Positions 26,200 to 34,630 of a stretch of 35,290 bases of DNA are shown here, in pieces. Origin of the DNA: Treponema sp. (GTDB lineage: Bacteria > Spirochaetota > Spirochaetia > Treponematales > Treponemataceae); NCBI GenBank assembly GCA_017550685.1, contig JAFZOJ010000005.1:1-35290 (forward strand), written 5' to 3'. Below the pieces are notes generated by a model. The model saw nothing but the letters and a program-made list of their open reading frames with translations. It was not told where the DNA came from and made no database searches. Each line of letters opens with the position of its first letter. Position 1 is the stretch's first letter. The position numbers and the translations under genes were made by a program.

Positions 26200-26245
26200 A
26201 AATCTATTATATTATTTTTTACAAAACAATGCTATTATTGAAGTG
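26200..26245. promoter_or_regulatory. 46-bp divergent promoter between feoB and DUF72 gene
   Basis: On the minus strand TATAAT (26211-26206) ends six bases before the feoB ATG. On the plus strand TATTAT (26233-26238) ends seven bases before the DUF72 ATG. Neither has a clear -35 or ribosome site, and no obvious Fur box was recognised. Confidence 0.35.
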
Positions 26246-27118
26246 ATGGCAACAGCAGAGCAAAGCCTCCTTTTAGGCACCAGCGGTTACGATTACCCTG
26301 AATGGAAGGGCGTTTTTTATCCCGACGACCTCAAAAGAAAAGATTTTCTTTCCTACTACTCAACGCAATTCAACGCACTTGAGCTGAACAATACCTTTTA
26401 CAATATGCCGACGTCGGACCGTATGCTTTCGTTTTATGAACGCAGTGAAGGAAGGTTAAGCTTTAGCGTAAAAGCCAACAGACTTTTGACTCACGAGGTT
26501 GGGGTAGACTGGAAGCTACAATCAAAAGTATTTTGTGACGCAGTTGGCCCGCTTCTGGAAAAATCTGCCTTATGTTCAGTTCTTTTTCAGTTTCCCCAAA
26601 GCTTTCATTACACAAACGAAAACCGAATATACCTTGCAAAGCTTATAGATGAGTTTAAAAGCTTCCCTGTAGTTGTAGAGTTCCGCCACGAAGAATGGAT
26701 TAAAGAATCAGTCCTAGCCGGCCTGAATGACCGCGGCGCCTCCATAGCCTTGTGCGATATGCCGGATTTAAAATATCTGCCGAAAGGGATAGTTCCGCAA
26801 GTTTTCAAAGAAAACTTGGTAAGTTCGCGAAGCGAACGACTTCCTGAGGCTCTCGAAGGACCACCTTCACCATCCAGCTCCTTATTTTACCTCCGCCTCC
26901 ACGGCCGCAACGCCACCGCCTGGTACACCGACACCAATACCCCAAACGGCTCTGCCCGTTATGACTACAACTACACCGACCAGGAGCTTTCACAATTTGT
27001 CCCTGTCATCCAGAACGCAGTCCTAACCGGCAAAAAGCCAGTAGTTTTCTTCAACAACCACCCCAACGGCAGCGGCGCTAGAAATGCAAAGAAATTGTTT
27101 GAATTGTTAAAGAAGTAA
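26246..27118 (+). CDS. DUF72 (YecE-like) protein
   Basis: A 290-residue TIM-barrel-like DUF72 protein of unknown biochemical role. Family features seen: the opening LLGTSGYDYPEWKGVFYP, the motif ALELNNTFYNMP, FSVKANRLLTH, LFQFPQSFHY, VVEFRHEEW, LRLHGRNATAWY and the end VVFFNNHPNGSGARNAKKL. ATG 26246 is where homology begins; the frame is open far upstream only because it runs across feoB. Residues about 193-208 (SSRSERLPEALEGPPS) hold an in-frame family B element next to another small palindrome (GTTCGC-GAA-GCGAAC), just before the LRLHGR strand, presumably in a loop. Converges on the serpin gene with a nine-base gap. Confidence 0.9.
   Translation: MATAEQSLLLGTSGYDYPEWKGVFYPDDLKRKDFLSYYSTQFNALELNNTFYNMPTSDRMLSFYERSEGRLSFSVKANRLLTHEVGVDWKLQSKVFCDAVGPLLEKSALCSVLFQFPQSFHYTNENRIYLAKLIDEFKSFPVVVEFRHEEWIKESVLAGLNDRGASIALCDMPDLKYLPKGIVPQVFKENLVSSRSERLPEALEGPPSPSSSLFYLRLHGRNATAWYTDTNTPNGSARYDYNYTDQELSQFVPVIQNAVLTGKKPVVFFNNHPNGSGARNAKKLFELLKK
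26841..26863. repeat. Family B element inside DUF72 gene
   Basis: TTCCTGAGGCTCTCGAAGGA followed by CCACC, read as PEALEG. The same peptide occurs in the opposite reading of the GH95 copy. A separate hairpin GTTCGC/GCGAAC lies at 26823-26837. Confidence 0.82.
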
Positions 27119-27127
27119 ATCTTCTAT

Positions 27128-28261
27128 TTATTTAGGCTCCCTGACAATCCCCGTAAACAGATTAATTCCGGTTTCATTATCTTTGATAACATATGCAAAC
27201 GGATGATCTGCATTAAAAATAATCGGCGGGCGTTCGGGCATGGCGGCGGTGGCTTTCATTCCAAACATGGTTACGGCGGCGGCTTTGGTTTCTTTTTCAT
27301 TTACCAGGATTCTTACCTGATGAATTGCGGCATCAACATAAAGGTTGTTTCCGTCTAAAAAGATTTTTGAAAGATCACTTGTCATTGGATCAAACGCTGC
27401 TGTCATGCCAAGGCCTTCAAGAACTGGTATAAGGTCATATTTTGAAGTCAAATCAAACTTTGGAAAAGAAATCTGGGTCCTGCTACGGCTTTTTTTCTGT
27501 TCAAAGTTTTGAATCTGTTCATGAAGGTTTGCCTGTGTAAAATCGTAATCATAATCATACGGGAGGAAAATAATCATTGAATAACGATTATCTTCATAAG
27601 CAAATTCTGCAATCTGGAATGTCTCATTCTGATAATACGGAACACTCGAAGTTTTATGCATCATCTGAACTTTTGTTTTTGATTGACTGTTTTTATGGAA
27701 ATCCTGTTCGTATGTACTGCGTTCATCAAATTCATTTTCCCATTTCTGATTAAAATACAGGGTGTTGAGCAAAACCAGCTGAGTTGAAGCAGGCAGATCA
27801 TCCTGCAAAAAGTTTTCTATGAGCTTGTCGGTCTGCTTCGAAATAAAGGAGTTTATCTCTTTGCGAACCTTTGGCCCCTGAGTAAAATCAGTCGGTTTTA
27901 TAATAAAATCGTAATCCTTTGTAAACTGCTTGTAATCACTCTGAATATTAAGCGACTTTTTATACCACAGCGAATTAGTCATGTTTTCAGTCCCTGTGAT
28001 GATCGCCTTAAGCTGTTCGTTTGCCTCAGTACTTGGCTCAAGTGAAATTACCTGATTAATCTGGTCCTTTGTCTGGCCCTGCGCACCCTTTTGCAAGGCA
28101 TAAAGCAGGCTGTAAATAGAAATTGCAGAATAATTTACATTGCCTGGCTGACTGCTCAAGGTCTGGTAAAGCTTAGCGTCGAACGAATTGATTGAATCGT
28201 TTGCAAACATGAGGGAAGCGGATACCGCGATTGTCAATAAAAATGCTGTCAGTTTCTTCAT
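27128..28261 (-). CDS. Secreted serpin-family protein
   Basis: A 377-residue serpin with an N-terminal signal peptide (MKKLTAFLLTIAVSASLMFA), so exported to the periplasm or outside. Typical serpin core motifs: NVNYSAISIYSLLYALQKGAQ, LVLLNTLYFNQKWENEF, IIFLPYD, ISFPKFDLTS, and the C-terminal HPFAYVIKDNETGINLFTGIV. The reactive-centre loop is about residues 322-345. Its hinge ETKAAAVT resembles that of inhibitory serpins (Thr at P14, three small residues after), though P15 is Glu rather than Gly. The loop seems about three residues longer than in alpha-1-antitrypsin, so P1 cannot be fixed (Thr, Ala or Met in KATAAM). The target protease is unknown; a host gut protease or a self-protease is possible. 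ATG 28261 is chosen for the signal peptide. Confidence 0.9.
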   Translation of the reverse strand: MKKLTAFLLTIAVSASLMFANDSINSFDAKLYQTLSSQPGNVNYSAISIYSLLYALQKGAQGQTKDQINQVISLEPSTEANEQLKAIITGTENMTNSLWYKKSLNIQSDYKQFTKDYDFIIKPTDFTQGPKVRKEINSFISKQTDKLIENFLQDDLPASTQLVLLNTLYFNQKWENEFDERSTYEQDFHKNSQSKTKVQMMHKTSSVPYYQNETFQIAEFAYEDNRYSMIIFLPYDYDYDFTQANLHEQIQNFEQKKSRSRTQISFPKFDLTSKYDLIPVLEGLGMTAAFDPMTSDLSKIFLDGNNLYVDAAIHQVRILVNEKETKAAAVTMFGMKATAAMPERPPIIFNADHPFAYVIKDNETGINLFTGIVREPK

Positions 28262-28351
28262 AGTTACTATATAAACAACCTGAAACGTGGTCCGGATACA
28301 GTTTTTTTCTATATTCCCAATTAAGCAAAAATGTGATATTATCGATAGAAA

Positions 28352-28380
28352 CGATTGCCGCATCAAGTGCGGCAATGACA
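28352..28380 (-). repeat. Family A palindromic element, reverse
   Basis: Stem GCCGCA/TGCGGC around TCAAG. A fully compensated stem variant. Confidence 0.9.
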
Positions 28381-28386
28381 ATTCAG

Positions 28387-28415
28387 TGTCATCCTCGGGC
28401 TTGACCCGGGGATCT
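28387..28415 (+). repeat. Family A palindromic element, forward
   Basis: Stem CCTCGGG/CCCGGGG around CTTGA, with one T-G wobble. Six bases from its partner. Confidence 0.9.
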
Positions 28416-28430
28416 ATTAAGGATAATCAC

Positions 28431-30656
28431 ATGAAACTTTACAATTCTGGTGTAATTTACGAAAACGGGGCTCTTCGCGAGGCAGCTGCTTCTGCAGATG
28501 GAGCTAAAAAAACAATTGCTTATTCAATTTTACAAAAGCATAACACAAGCGGCGATGACTCAAAGCTTAAAATCAAATTTGACAAAATTACCTCTCACGA
28601 TATTACTTATGTAGGAATTATTCAGACAGCACGTGCCAGTGGACTCACAAAGTTCCCTATTCCTTACGTGCTTACAAACTGTCATAACTCACTTTGTGCA
28701 GTTGGCGGTACTATAAATGATGATGACCACATGTTTGGTCTTACCTGTGCCCAAAAATACGGTGGTGTTTATGTTCCACCTCATCAGGCTGTAATCCACC
28801 AGTATGCACGCGAAATGCTTGCTGAATGCGGCGCAATGATTTTGGGTTCAGACAGCCACACACGCTATGGTGCTCTTGGTACTATGGCAATTGGTGAAGG
28901 CGGTGGTGAGCTTGCAAAGCAGCTGCTCGGCAAAACTTATGATGTAAATTATCCTGGCGTTGTTGCAATTTATCTTACAGGTGAGCCAGTTGCAGGTGTT
29001 GGTCCTCAGGACGTTGCCCTTGCAATCATTAAAGAAGTTTTTGAAAGCGGCTTTGTTAAGAACAAGGTTATGGAATTCATAGGCCCTGGTGTTGCAAAGC
29101 TTTCTGCCGATTTCCGTATCGGAGTTGATGTAATGACTACAGAAACTACCTGTCTTTCTTCTATCTGGGAAACAGACAGTAAAATTGAAGAATGGTATGC
29201 AATTCACGGTCGCGTAGGCGCTTACAAGGAGCTCAAGCCTGCAAACGGCGCTTACTATGACGCTGCAATCGAAATTGATCTTGGCGCTATCCGCCCTATG
29301 ATCGCAATGCCGTTCCACCCAAGCTGTGCATATACAATTGAAGATGTAAATAAAAATCTTGATGATGTCCTCACCGACGCAGAAAAGCGTGCAAAGGTTA
29401 GCTTTGGTGACAAGGTTGATTTTAATCTTCACAACAAGATTATTGACGGAAAGCTTTATGTTGACCAGGGTATTATTGCCGGTTGTGCAGGTGGTGGCTT
29501 TGAAAACATCTGTGCAGCAGCTGACATACTTAAAGGCAAGGACAGCGGTAACGGTAAGTTCGTTCTTAGTGTTTACCCGGCCAGTATGCCAGTATATATG
29601 GAGCTTATGAAAAACGGTGCCTTTGCTGCTCTTATTGATGCAGGTGCTGTTGTTAAGACTGCCTTCTGTGGTCCTTGCTTTGGTGCAGGCGATACTCCTG
29701 CTAACGGAGCCTTCTCTATCCGCCATTCTACACGTAACTTCCCTAACCGCGAAGGTTCAAAAATCCAGAACGGTCAACTTTCTAGTGTTGCGCTTATGGA
29801 TGCACGTTCAATTGCCGCAACTGCAGCAAACAAGGGCTTCCTTACAGCCGCAACAGAATACGACACAGAGTTCAGCGGTAAAAAATATTTCTTTGACAAA
29901 GACATTTACGAAAAACGCGTATACGATTCAAAGGGTGTAGCTCATCCGGAGGTAGAAATCCAGTTTGGTCCAAACATCAAGGACTGGCCTGCAATGAAGC
30001 CTCTCTCAGACGACCTTCTCATTAAGATTGTAAGCGAGATTCACGACCCTGTAACTACAACAGACGAGCTCATTCCATCCGGCGAAACCTCTTCCTTCCG
30101 TTCAAATCCACTCGGTTTGGCAGAATTTACACTCAGCCGCCGCGACCCTGCCTACGTAGGACGTGCCAAGGCAGTTCGTGACGGTGCAGACGAGATTAAG
30201 ACAGAAGTTGCTTCAACCGCTGCAGCTCTGGAAAAACACACAGCAGGCTTTGGTGAGCGCGTAAAGGCTGCAGGCCTTGGCTCATCAATCTTTGCCGTAA
30301 AACCGGGTGACGGATCTGCCCGTGAACAGGCTGCAAGCTGCCAGAAGGTACTCGGCGGCTGGGCAAACATCGCAAACGAATATGCAACTAAGCGCTACCG
30401 TTCAAACCTTATCAACTGGGGTATGCTCCCATTCCTTTACAAGGACGGCGACAAGAACCTGCCATTTGCAAACGGTGACTATGTATTTATCCCTGATGTA
30501 AAGAAGATGGTTCAGGACAAGCTCCCAAGCTGCAAGGCCTACGCTGTAAAGGCAGACGGCACAGTAAACGAGTTTGAACTTAGCACCGGTGACCTGACCG
30601 ACGACGAACGCAAAATCATCCTCGCCGGCTGTTTGATAAATTACTATAAGGAGTAG
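28431..30656 (+). CDS. Aconitase-superfamily hydratase (YbhJ-like)
   Basis: A 741-residue member of the aconitase superfamily, resembling the uncharacterised Escherichia coli YbhJ group more than AcnA or AcnB. Three cysteines fit the [4Fe-4S] ligands: Cys352 (AGCAGGG), Cys413 and Cys416 (FCGPCFG), with spacing close to mitochondrial aconitase. Other superfamily features: [34 protein letters not shown] (substrate and histidine region), MPFHPSCAY and [11 protein letters not shown]. Substrate is unknown; citrate/isocitrate isomerisation is possible but not supported by neighbours. ATG 28431 has AAGG upstream; the frame extends 48 codons farther only through palindromic elements. The phosphatase gene follows after a second inverted element pair. 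Confidence 0.85.
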   Translation: MKLYNSGVIYENGALREAAASADGAKKTIAYSILQKHNTSGDDSKLKIKFDKITSHDITYVGIIQTARASGLTKFPIPYVLTNCHNSLCAVGGTINDDDHMFGLTCAQKYGGVYVPPHQAVIHQYAREMLAECGAMILGSDSHTRYGALGTMAIGEGGGELAKQLLGKTYDVNYPGVVAIYLTGEPVAGVGPQDVALAIIKEVFESGFVKNKVMEFIGPGVAKLSADFRIGVDVMTTETTCLSSIWETDSKIEEWYAIHGRVGAYKELKPANGAYYDAAIEIDLGAIRPMIAMPFHPSCAYTIEDVNKNLDDVLTDAEKRAKVSFGDKVDFNLHNKIIDGKLYVDQGIIAGCAGGGFENICAAADILKGKDSGNGKFVLSVYPASMPVYMELMKNGAFAALIDAGAVVKTAFCGPCFGAGDTPANGAFSIRHSTRNFPNREGSKIQNGQLSSVALMDARSIAATAANKGFLTAATEYDTEFSGKKYFFDKDIYEKRVYDSKGVAHPEVEIQFGPNIKDWPAMKPLSDDLLIKIVSEIHDPVTTTDELIPSGETSSFRSNPLGLAEFTLSRRDPAYVGRAKAVRDGADEIKTEVASTAAALEKHTAGFGERVKAAGLGSSIFAVKPGDGSAREQAASCQKVLGGWANIANEYATKRYRSNLINWGMLPFLYKDGDKNLPFANGDYVFIPDVKKMVQDKLPSCKAYAVKADGTVNEFELSTGDLTDDERKIILAGCLINYYKE

Positions 30657-30658
30657 AA

Positions 30659-30687
30659 AGATTACCCGGTCAAGCCGGGTAATGACA
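30659..30687 (-). repeat. Family A palindromic element, reverse
   Basis: Stem ACCCGG/CCGGGT around TCAAG. It starts two bases after the hydratase stop. Confidence 0.9.
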
Positions 30688-30691
30688 TATT

Positions 30692-30720
30692 TGTCATTGT
30701 CGGGCTTGACCCGACAATCT
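30692..30720 (+). repeat. Family A palindromic element, forward
   Basis: Stem GTCGGG/CCCGAC around CTTGA. It ends six bases before the ATG of the next gene, leaving no room for a ribosome site. Confidence 0.9.
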
Positions 30721-30726
30721 ATATAT

Positions 30727-32811
30727 ATGATTCGACGCAGCTTTTTTTTGATTTTACTTATTTTCTTTTCTCTGCTTGCAACTGCGTGTACCAAACGTGT
30801 AATAGGTCCGCGCCTTTATCTGGACAATGATTTTTACTGGGCCATTGGCCAGAAAGAAACCACTGTCGATGATGCCTTGGACCTTGATTACCAGCATCTG
30901 GAAAAACTCGAATATAAAAATATCAGGTACATCCCTGGCGTTGGTAACGAAGGAAAATTTGTCTGGCTCAAAATCAATTTTACTCTGCCGGACGAGCTTA
31001 AGGGCGACGACCTTTCCATGCTCATTCCGTATCTTCATTTTGCAGAAGAGCTTTATTTAAACGGCGAATACATAGATGATTACGGCGTAATAGGCGAGGG
31101 TGCCGAAGATCCCGATGTTCAGGAAGCAGGCCTCATAGCCCACCTCTTTGATTTCCCGGAAAACTTCTTAAATCAGGAAGGCGAAAACACCATCCTTATA
31201 AGACTGCTCGCACTGGGTAACTCCTGCATCACACCCGGCGTATACATCGGCCTTCGCGACGACTGCTGGGCAACCTCGGACATAATGACCTTCTGGCGAT
31301 CGCGAATCTACATCTTCCTGGAAGGCTTTATGCTCTGCGTATTTATCTTCTTCCTTATGATTTTTATTGCCTACCGAAAAGACCGCATTTATTTTTACCT
31401 TTCATTCCTGAGCTTAATTTCCATGTTCTTCTTCTCCGGCTTTTTTGGAGGAGATCTTCCATGGGTCGGCTTTCACGGCGGTTTTTCATATCTTTTCTAT
31501 TATAAATTTACAAAATGTTTCTGCTTCTTTGCACTTGAGTATACCTTCTCGCTATTCATTTTTGACTTTTTGCAGATGAAGCACACCATAGCAGAACGAC
31601 TTATTAGATGTACCTGGCTTGCCATTACACTTACAGCCTGTCTTGCCGCACCAAATTATTATACTCTCATAAAGATTTCTCATCTTGTAATCTGGATATC
31701 TGCAGTAGACGTAACTATTGCCATAGGAATGATTGGAATCAATTTGTTCAGAGGCCAGAGACGCGAAAGGGCCATAATGCTTCTTATAGCTCTGGCACCA
31801 TTCCTGCTCTGTGTTAATGCCGACTTTGTTATCAAAACCTTCTTTAATAATATTACAATTCCGTATTTATCAATGTTCGGCTGGGAAATTTCTATCATCA
31901 TCTGTTTCCTTTATTTCAGTACCCAGTATAACCGTGTAGCTATCCGCCTTGAGTATCTGAACAAGAACCTTAAAGATGAAGTAAACGAACAGACCCGTAA
32001 GCTGCGCGATGTAAATAAAAAGCTTGAAACTGAACGCGACATTGCCAACAAAGATATGCACATGGCAGCCCTTGTACAGCAAAAGTTCTTCCATGCTCCG
32101 GACCAAAAGTTTAAGGCCTGGGATTATGCAGTTTGCTACGAGCCGTTCTCAGAGGTTTCGGGCGACCTTTTCAATTTTTATTATGACGAAAGCAACCTGC
32201 AGGGAGTTTCAATTTTTGACGCTTCAGGTCATGGTGTTGCCGCAAGCCTTATTACCATGCTTTCCGAAAATGTAATCCGCAATGTTTACGAAGAAAGCAA
32301 GAAAAAGCAGAAGCCCCTTTCCGAAGTTCTTTCTGATTTGAACAAAGGCCTTATAGAAGCCAAGGGAGACGTTGACAACTTCCTTACCGGTGTTCTCCTC
32401 AATCTAAAGGATAAAAAGAACGGAGACTGTACAGTAGAAATTGCAGATGCCGGACACCCATATCCTTTGCTTTATCAGAGTGAAACAAAACAGGTTATAG
32501 AAATCCAGCCGCCTATAGGTCTCGAATCCTACGGCCCGATTGGTGTGGCAGGAATAGATACCCGTTACACAGACTTTTCTTTTGAAATGAAAAAGGGTGA
32601 TATTCTTGTTCTGTTTACCGATGGCCTTACCGAACAGATGAACGAAAACCGCGAAGAATTTGGAAAGGAAAATATAGGAAAGATCTTAACCGAATACAGC
32701 CGCAAAAATGCAGATGTTATTCTTCAAAATATTTTAGCCAGCTTAGACCAGCACACCGGCCAGGAAATGCGCACGGATGATGTTACGGTAATTATCCTTA
32801 AAAGAAAATAG
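30727..32811 (+). CDS. 7TMR-DISM-like sensor phosphatase (SpoIIE/PP2C)
   Basis: A 694-residue signalling protein. The signal sequence ends in LLATAC (Cys21), a plausible lipobox. A periplasmic beta-rich domain (about 25-185; galactose-binding-like pattern with VWLKINFTLP and EELYLNGEYI) is followed by seven hydrophobic segments (about 195-400), matching 7TMR-DISM sensors. A coiled coil (about 405-445) leads to a PP2C domain with all metal aspartates: VSGDLFN, FDASGHG, FTDGLTE and TDDVTVI. It should dephosphorylate a STAS-type protein in response to an extracellular ligand, perhaps a carbohydrate. The start at 30727 lacks a ribosome site, because a palindromic element ends six bases upstream; an in-frame ATG (30682) within the element pair adds 15 residues and is less likely. 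Confidence 0.87.
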   Translation: MIRRSFFLILLIFFSLLATACTKRVIGPRLYLDNDFYWAIGQKETTVDDALDLDYQHLEKLEYKNIRYIPGVGNEGKFVWLKINFTLPDELKGDDLSMLIPYLHFAEELYLNGEYIDDYGVIGEGAEDPDVQEAGLIAHLFDFPENFLNQEGENTILIRLLALGNSCITPGVYIGLRDDCWATSDIMTFWRSRIYIFLEGFMLCVFIFFLMIFIAYRKDRIYFYLSFLSLISMFFFSGFFGGDLPWVGFHGGFSYLFYYKFTKCFCFFALEYTFSLFIFDFLQMKHTIAERLIRCTWLAITLTACLAAPNYYTLIKISHLVIWISAVDVTIAIGMIGINLFRGQRRERAIMLLIALAPFLLCVNADFVIKTFFNNITIPYLSMFGWEISIIICFLYFSTQYNRVAIRLEYLNKNLKDEVNEQTRKLRDVNKKLETERDIANKDMHMAALVQQKFFHAPDQKFKAWDYAVCYEPFSEVSGDLFNFYYDESNLQGVSIFDASGHGVAASLITMLSENVIRNVYEESKKKQKPLSEVLSDLNKGLIEAKGDVDNFLTGVLLNLKDKKNGDCTVEIADAGHPYPLLYQSETKQVIEIQPPIGLESYGPIGVAGIDTRYTDFSFEMKKGDILVLFTDGLTEQMNENREEFGKENIGKILTEYSRKNADVILQNILASLDQHTGQEMRTDDVTVIILKRK

Positions 32812-32838
32812 GGCCCCTTCGACAAGCTCAGGGTCCCC
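32811..32838. repeat. Family B palindromic element, intergenic
   Basis: GGGCCCCTTCGACAAGCTCA then GGGTCCCC. It starts at the phosphatase stop codon and is followed directly by the family A pair. Confidence 0.88.
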
Positions 32839-32844
32839 GTCATT

Positions 32845-32873
32845 TGTCATTGTCGGGCTTGACCCGACAATCT
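32845..32873 (+). repeat. Family A palindromic element, forward
   Basis: Stem GTCGGG/CCCGAC around CTTGA, between convergent genes. Confidence 0.9.
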
Positions 32874-32879
32874 TTTATA

Positions 32880-32907
32880 AGATCCCCGGGTTACCCCGAG
32901 GATGACA
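32880..32907 (-). repeat. Family A palindromic element, reverse, altered centre
   Basis: Ends AGATCC and GGATGACA are kept, but the centre reads GGGTTACCCC instead of containing TCAAG. It ends two bases before the cstA stop. Confidence 0.8.
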
Positions 32908-32908
32908 A

Positions 32909-34612
32909 TTATTTCTTAGCCTGCTTAGCGAATGTCTGAATACCTTCGATTACGAGGATTACAGCAAGCACTGCCATAGCAACAGCAAAGATCAGCTGGA
33001 ACCAGTTGCCCCAGAAGAATGCACCTTCTGCACCGGCAGCCATAGCTCCAATCTTCTTTACAATTGTAATAATCAAAGAAGTCAAAGTAGCAGCAAGCAT
33101 AAAGATCATAGGGATAAAGAACATCTTGTTGTTCTTTCCTGCGTTTCCAAGCCATGCAGCAACTGCCATCAATGCAATACCTGCAAGGAGCTGGTTAGCA
33201 GCACCAAACAATCCCCAGATTGCGCTGAGCTTAAGACCACCAAGGATACATCCGATCAATACCATCAATGTAGTACCGAACAATGGATGAGCAAGAAGCT
33301 TGCGGATACCGGTAGCATCCTTCCATGTTGCTTCTCCGTCCTTAAGGAACAATTCGCTGAACATAAAGCGGCTCAAACGAGTACCTGTATCCAAAGATGT
33401 CAAAGCGAATACAGAAACTGCAAGAGTAAGTAAAGCGTAGATTGTGTTATAAGCACCAGAACCTTCTGCACCGAACAATGTAGCAAGACCTGCACCGAAT
33501 GCTGCAGATGGAGAACCGAATCCGCCAGCCTTGTACTTTTCGAATACCATACCAACAGCAATCAAAGAAATAATACCAAGAGCAGATTCAATGAGCATTG
33601 AACCATAACCAATAGCCTTAGCATTCTTTTCGTTATCAAGCTGCTTAGAAGAAGTACCTGTAGAAATGAGTGAGTGGAAACCTGAACAAGCACCACAAGC
33701 TACAGTAATGAACAAAGCAGGGAACATAGTTCCAAGACCTGTCTTCCATCCTGTGAATGCAGGGATTGTGAATGTAGCGTTTCCTGTAACAGGTGAGCTT
33801 ACAATACCAACAAGGGCAAGAGCAATCATAGCATAAAGCAGGAATGAAGAAAGGTAGTCACGTGGCTGAAGCAAAATCCAAACAGGAACAAGTGAAGCAA
33901 CAGCAATATAAATACCAATGAATACAATCCATGCTGTGCGGCTCATTGCAAAACCAACGTTCAAACCAAGAACTGTTACAAGAACAATACCAACAATTCC
34001 GATGATTGTTGCTGGAAGAGTCTTAAGACCGCATTTATTTGTAAGGATACCATAAATGATAGCAAGAACAATGAAACAAAGAGAAATCATTGCAGTTGTC
34101 TGGTTTCCATTAGGGTTTGTAACAAATCCAAAAGAACCTGCTGCAGAGAAGAATGTACCTGCAACAACGTTTACGAAAGAGGCAATTACAAGAATGAGTA
34201 CAAGCAAAGCAAAAATGATAAAGAGCTTCTTTGCTTTTGTGCCCATTGATGTTTTAATGATTTCACCAACAGATTTTCCATCATTGCGGATAGAAGCAAA
34301 AAGTGAACCAAAATCCTGAAGTCCACCAAAGAAGATACCACCAACTACACACCACAGGAATACTGGTACCCATCCGAATACAGCAGCCTGAATAGGACCG
34401 TTGATTGGACCTGCACCTGCGATAGATGAGAAGTGATGTCCCATCAATACAGCTGGTTTAGCTGGAACATAGTCAACACCGTCTGTCTTTTCGTTAGCAG
34501 GTGTTTTCCTTTCAGGGTCAATACCCCACTGCTTTGCGAGCCATGAGCCGTAGCAAACATAGCCGATTACAAGCAGAGCAACCGCAGCAATAATAATCAA
34601 TAATGCTGTCAT
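32909..34612 (-). CDS. cstA: Carbon starvation protein A (peptide/pyruvate transporter)
   Basis: A 567-residue polytopic inner-membrane transporter of the CstA family, whose members take up peptides or pyruvate. Family-typical segments: VDYVPAKPAVLMGHHFSSIA, GAGPINGPIQAA, GGLQDFGSLFASIRNDGKSV, LQPRDYLSSFLLY, CGACSGFHSLISTGTSSKQL and LTSLDTGTRLSRFMFSEL. About 15-16 hydrophobic segments. The length is that of the shorter CstA subgroup rather than the roughly 700-residue Escherichia coli protein. GGAGG lies seven bases before the ATG at 34612. The small gene upstream on the same strand ends 18 bases before it, suggesting an operon. Confidence 0.95.
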   Translation of the reverse strand: MTALLIIIAAVALLVIGYVCYGSWLAKQWGIDPERKTPANEKTDGVDYVPAKPAVLMGHHFSSIAGAGPINGPIQAAVFGWVPVFLWCVVGGIFFGGLQDFGSLFASIRNDGKSVGEIIKTSMGTKAKKLFIIFALLVLILVIASFVNVVAGTFFSAAGSFGFVTNPNGNQTTAMISLCFIVLAIIYGILTNKCGLKTLPATIIGIVGIVLVTVLGLNVGFAMSRTAWIVFIGIYIAVASLVPVWILLQPRDYLSSFLLYAMIALALVGIVSSPVTGNATFTIPAFTGWKTGLGTMFPALFITVACGACSGFHSLISTGTSSKQLDNEKNAKAIGYGSMLIESALGIISLIAVGMVFEKYKAGGFGSPSAAFGAGLATLFGAEGSGAYNTIYALLTLAVSVFALTSLDTGTRLSRFMFSELFLKDGEATWKDATGIRKLLAHPLFGTTLMVLIGCILGGLKLSAIWGLFGAANQLLAGIALMAVAAWLGNAGKNNKMFFIPMIFMLAATLTSLIITIVKKIGAMAAGAEGAFFWGNWFQLIFAVAMAVLAVILVIEGIQTFAKQAKK

Positions 34613-34630
34613 TTTTTTCCTCCAAAAAAT

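Larger units (their letters stand above)
28262..28430. other. Divergent intergenic region with an inverted pair of elements
   Basis: 169 bases between the serpin and hydratase genes. It holds a family A inverted pair (28352-28380 and 28387-28415) and, before it, AT-rich DNA that may carry promoters. AAGG (28419-28422) is eight bases before the hydratase ATG. Confidence 0.6.

Noticed and set aside
25907..26245. Long N-terminal extension of the DUF72 protein
   Set aside because: It runs antisense through feoB; family homology begins just after ATG 26246.
28287..28430. 48-residue extension of the aconitase-family protein
   Set aside because: The residues are translations of two palindromic elements ([12 protein letters not shown]), and a ribosome site precedes ATG 28431.
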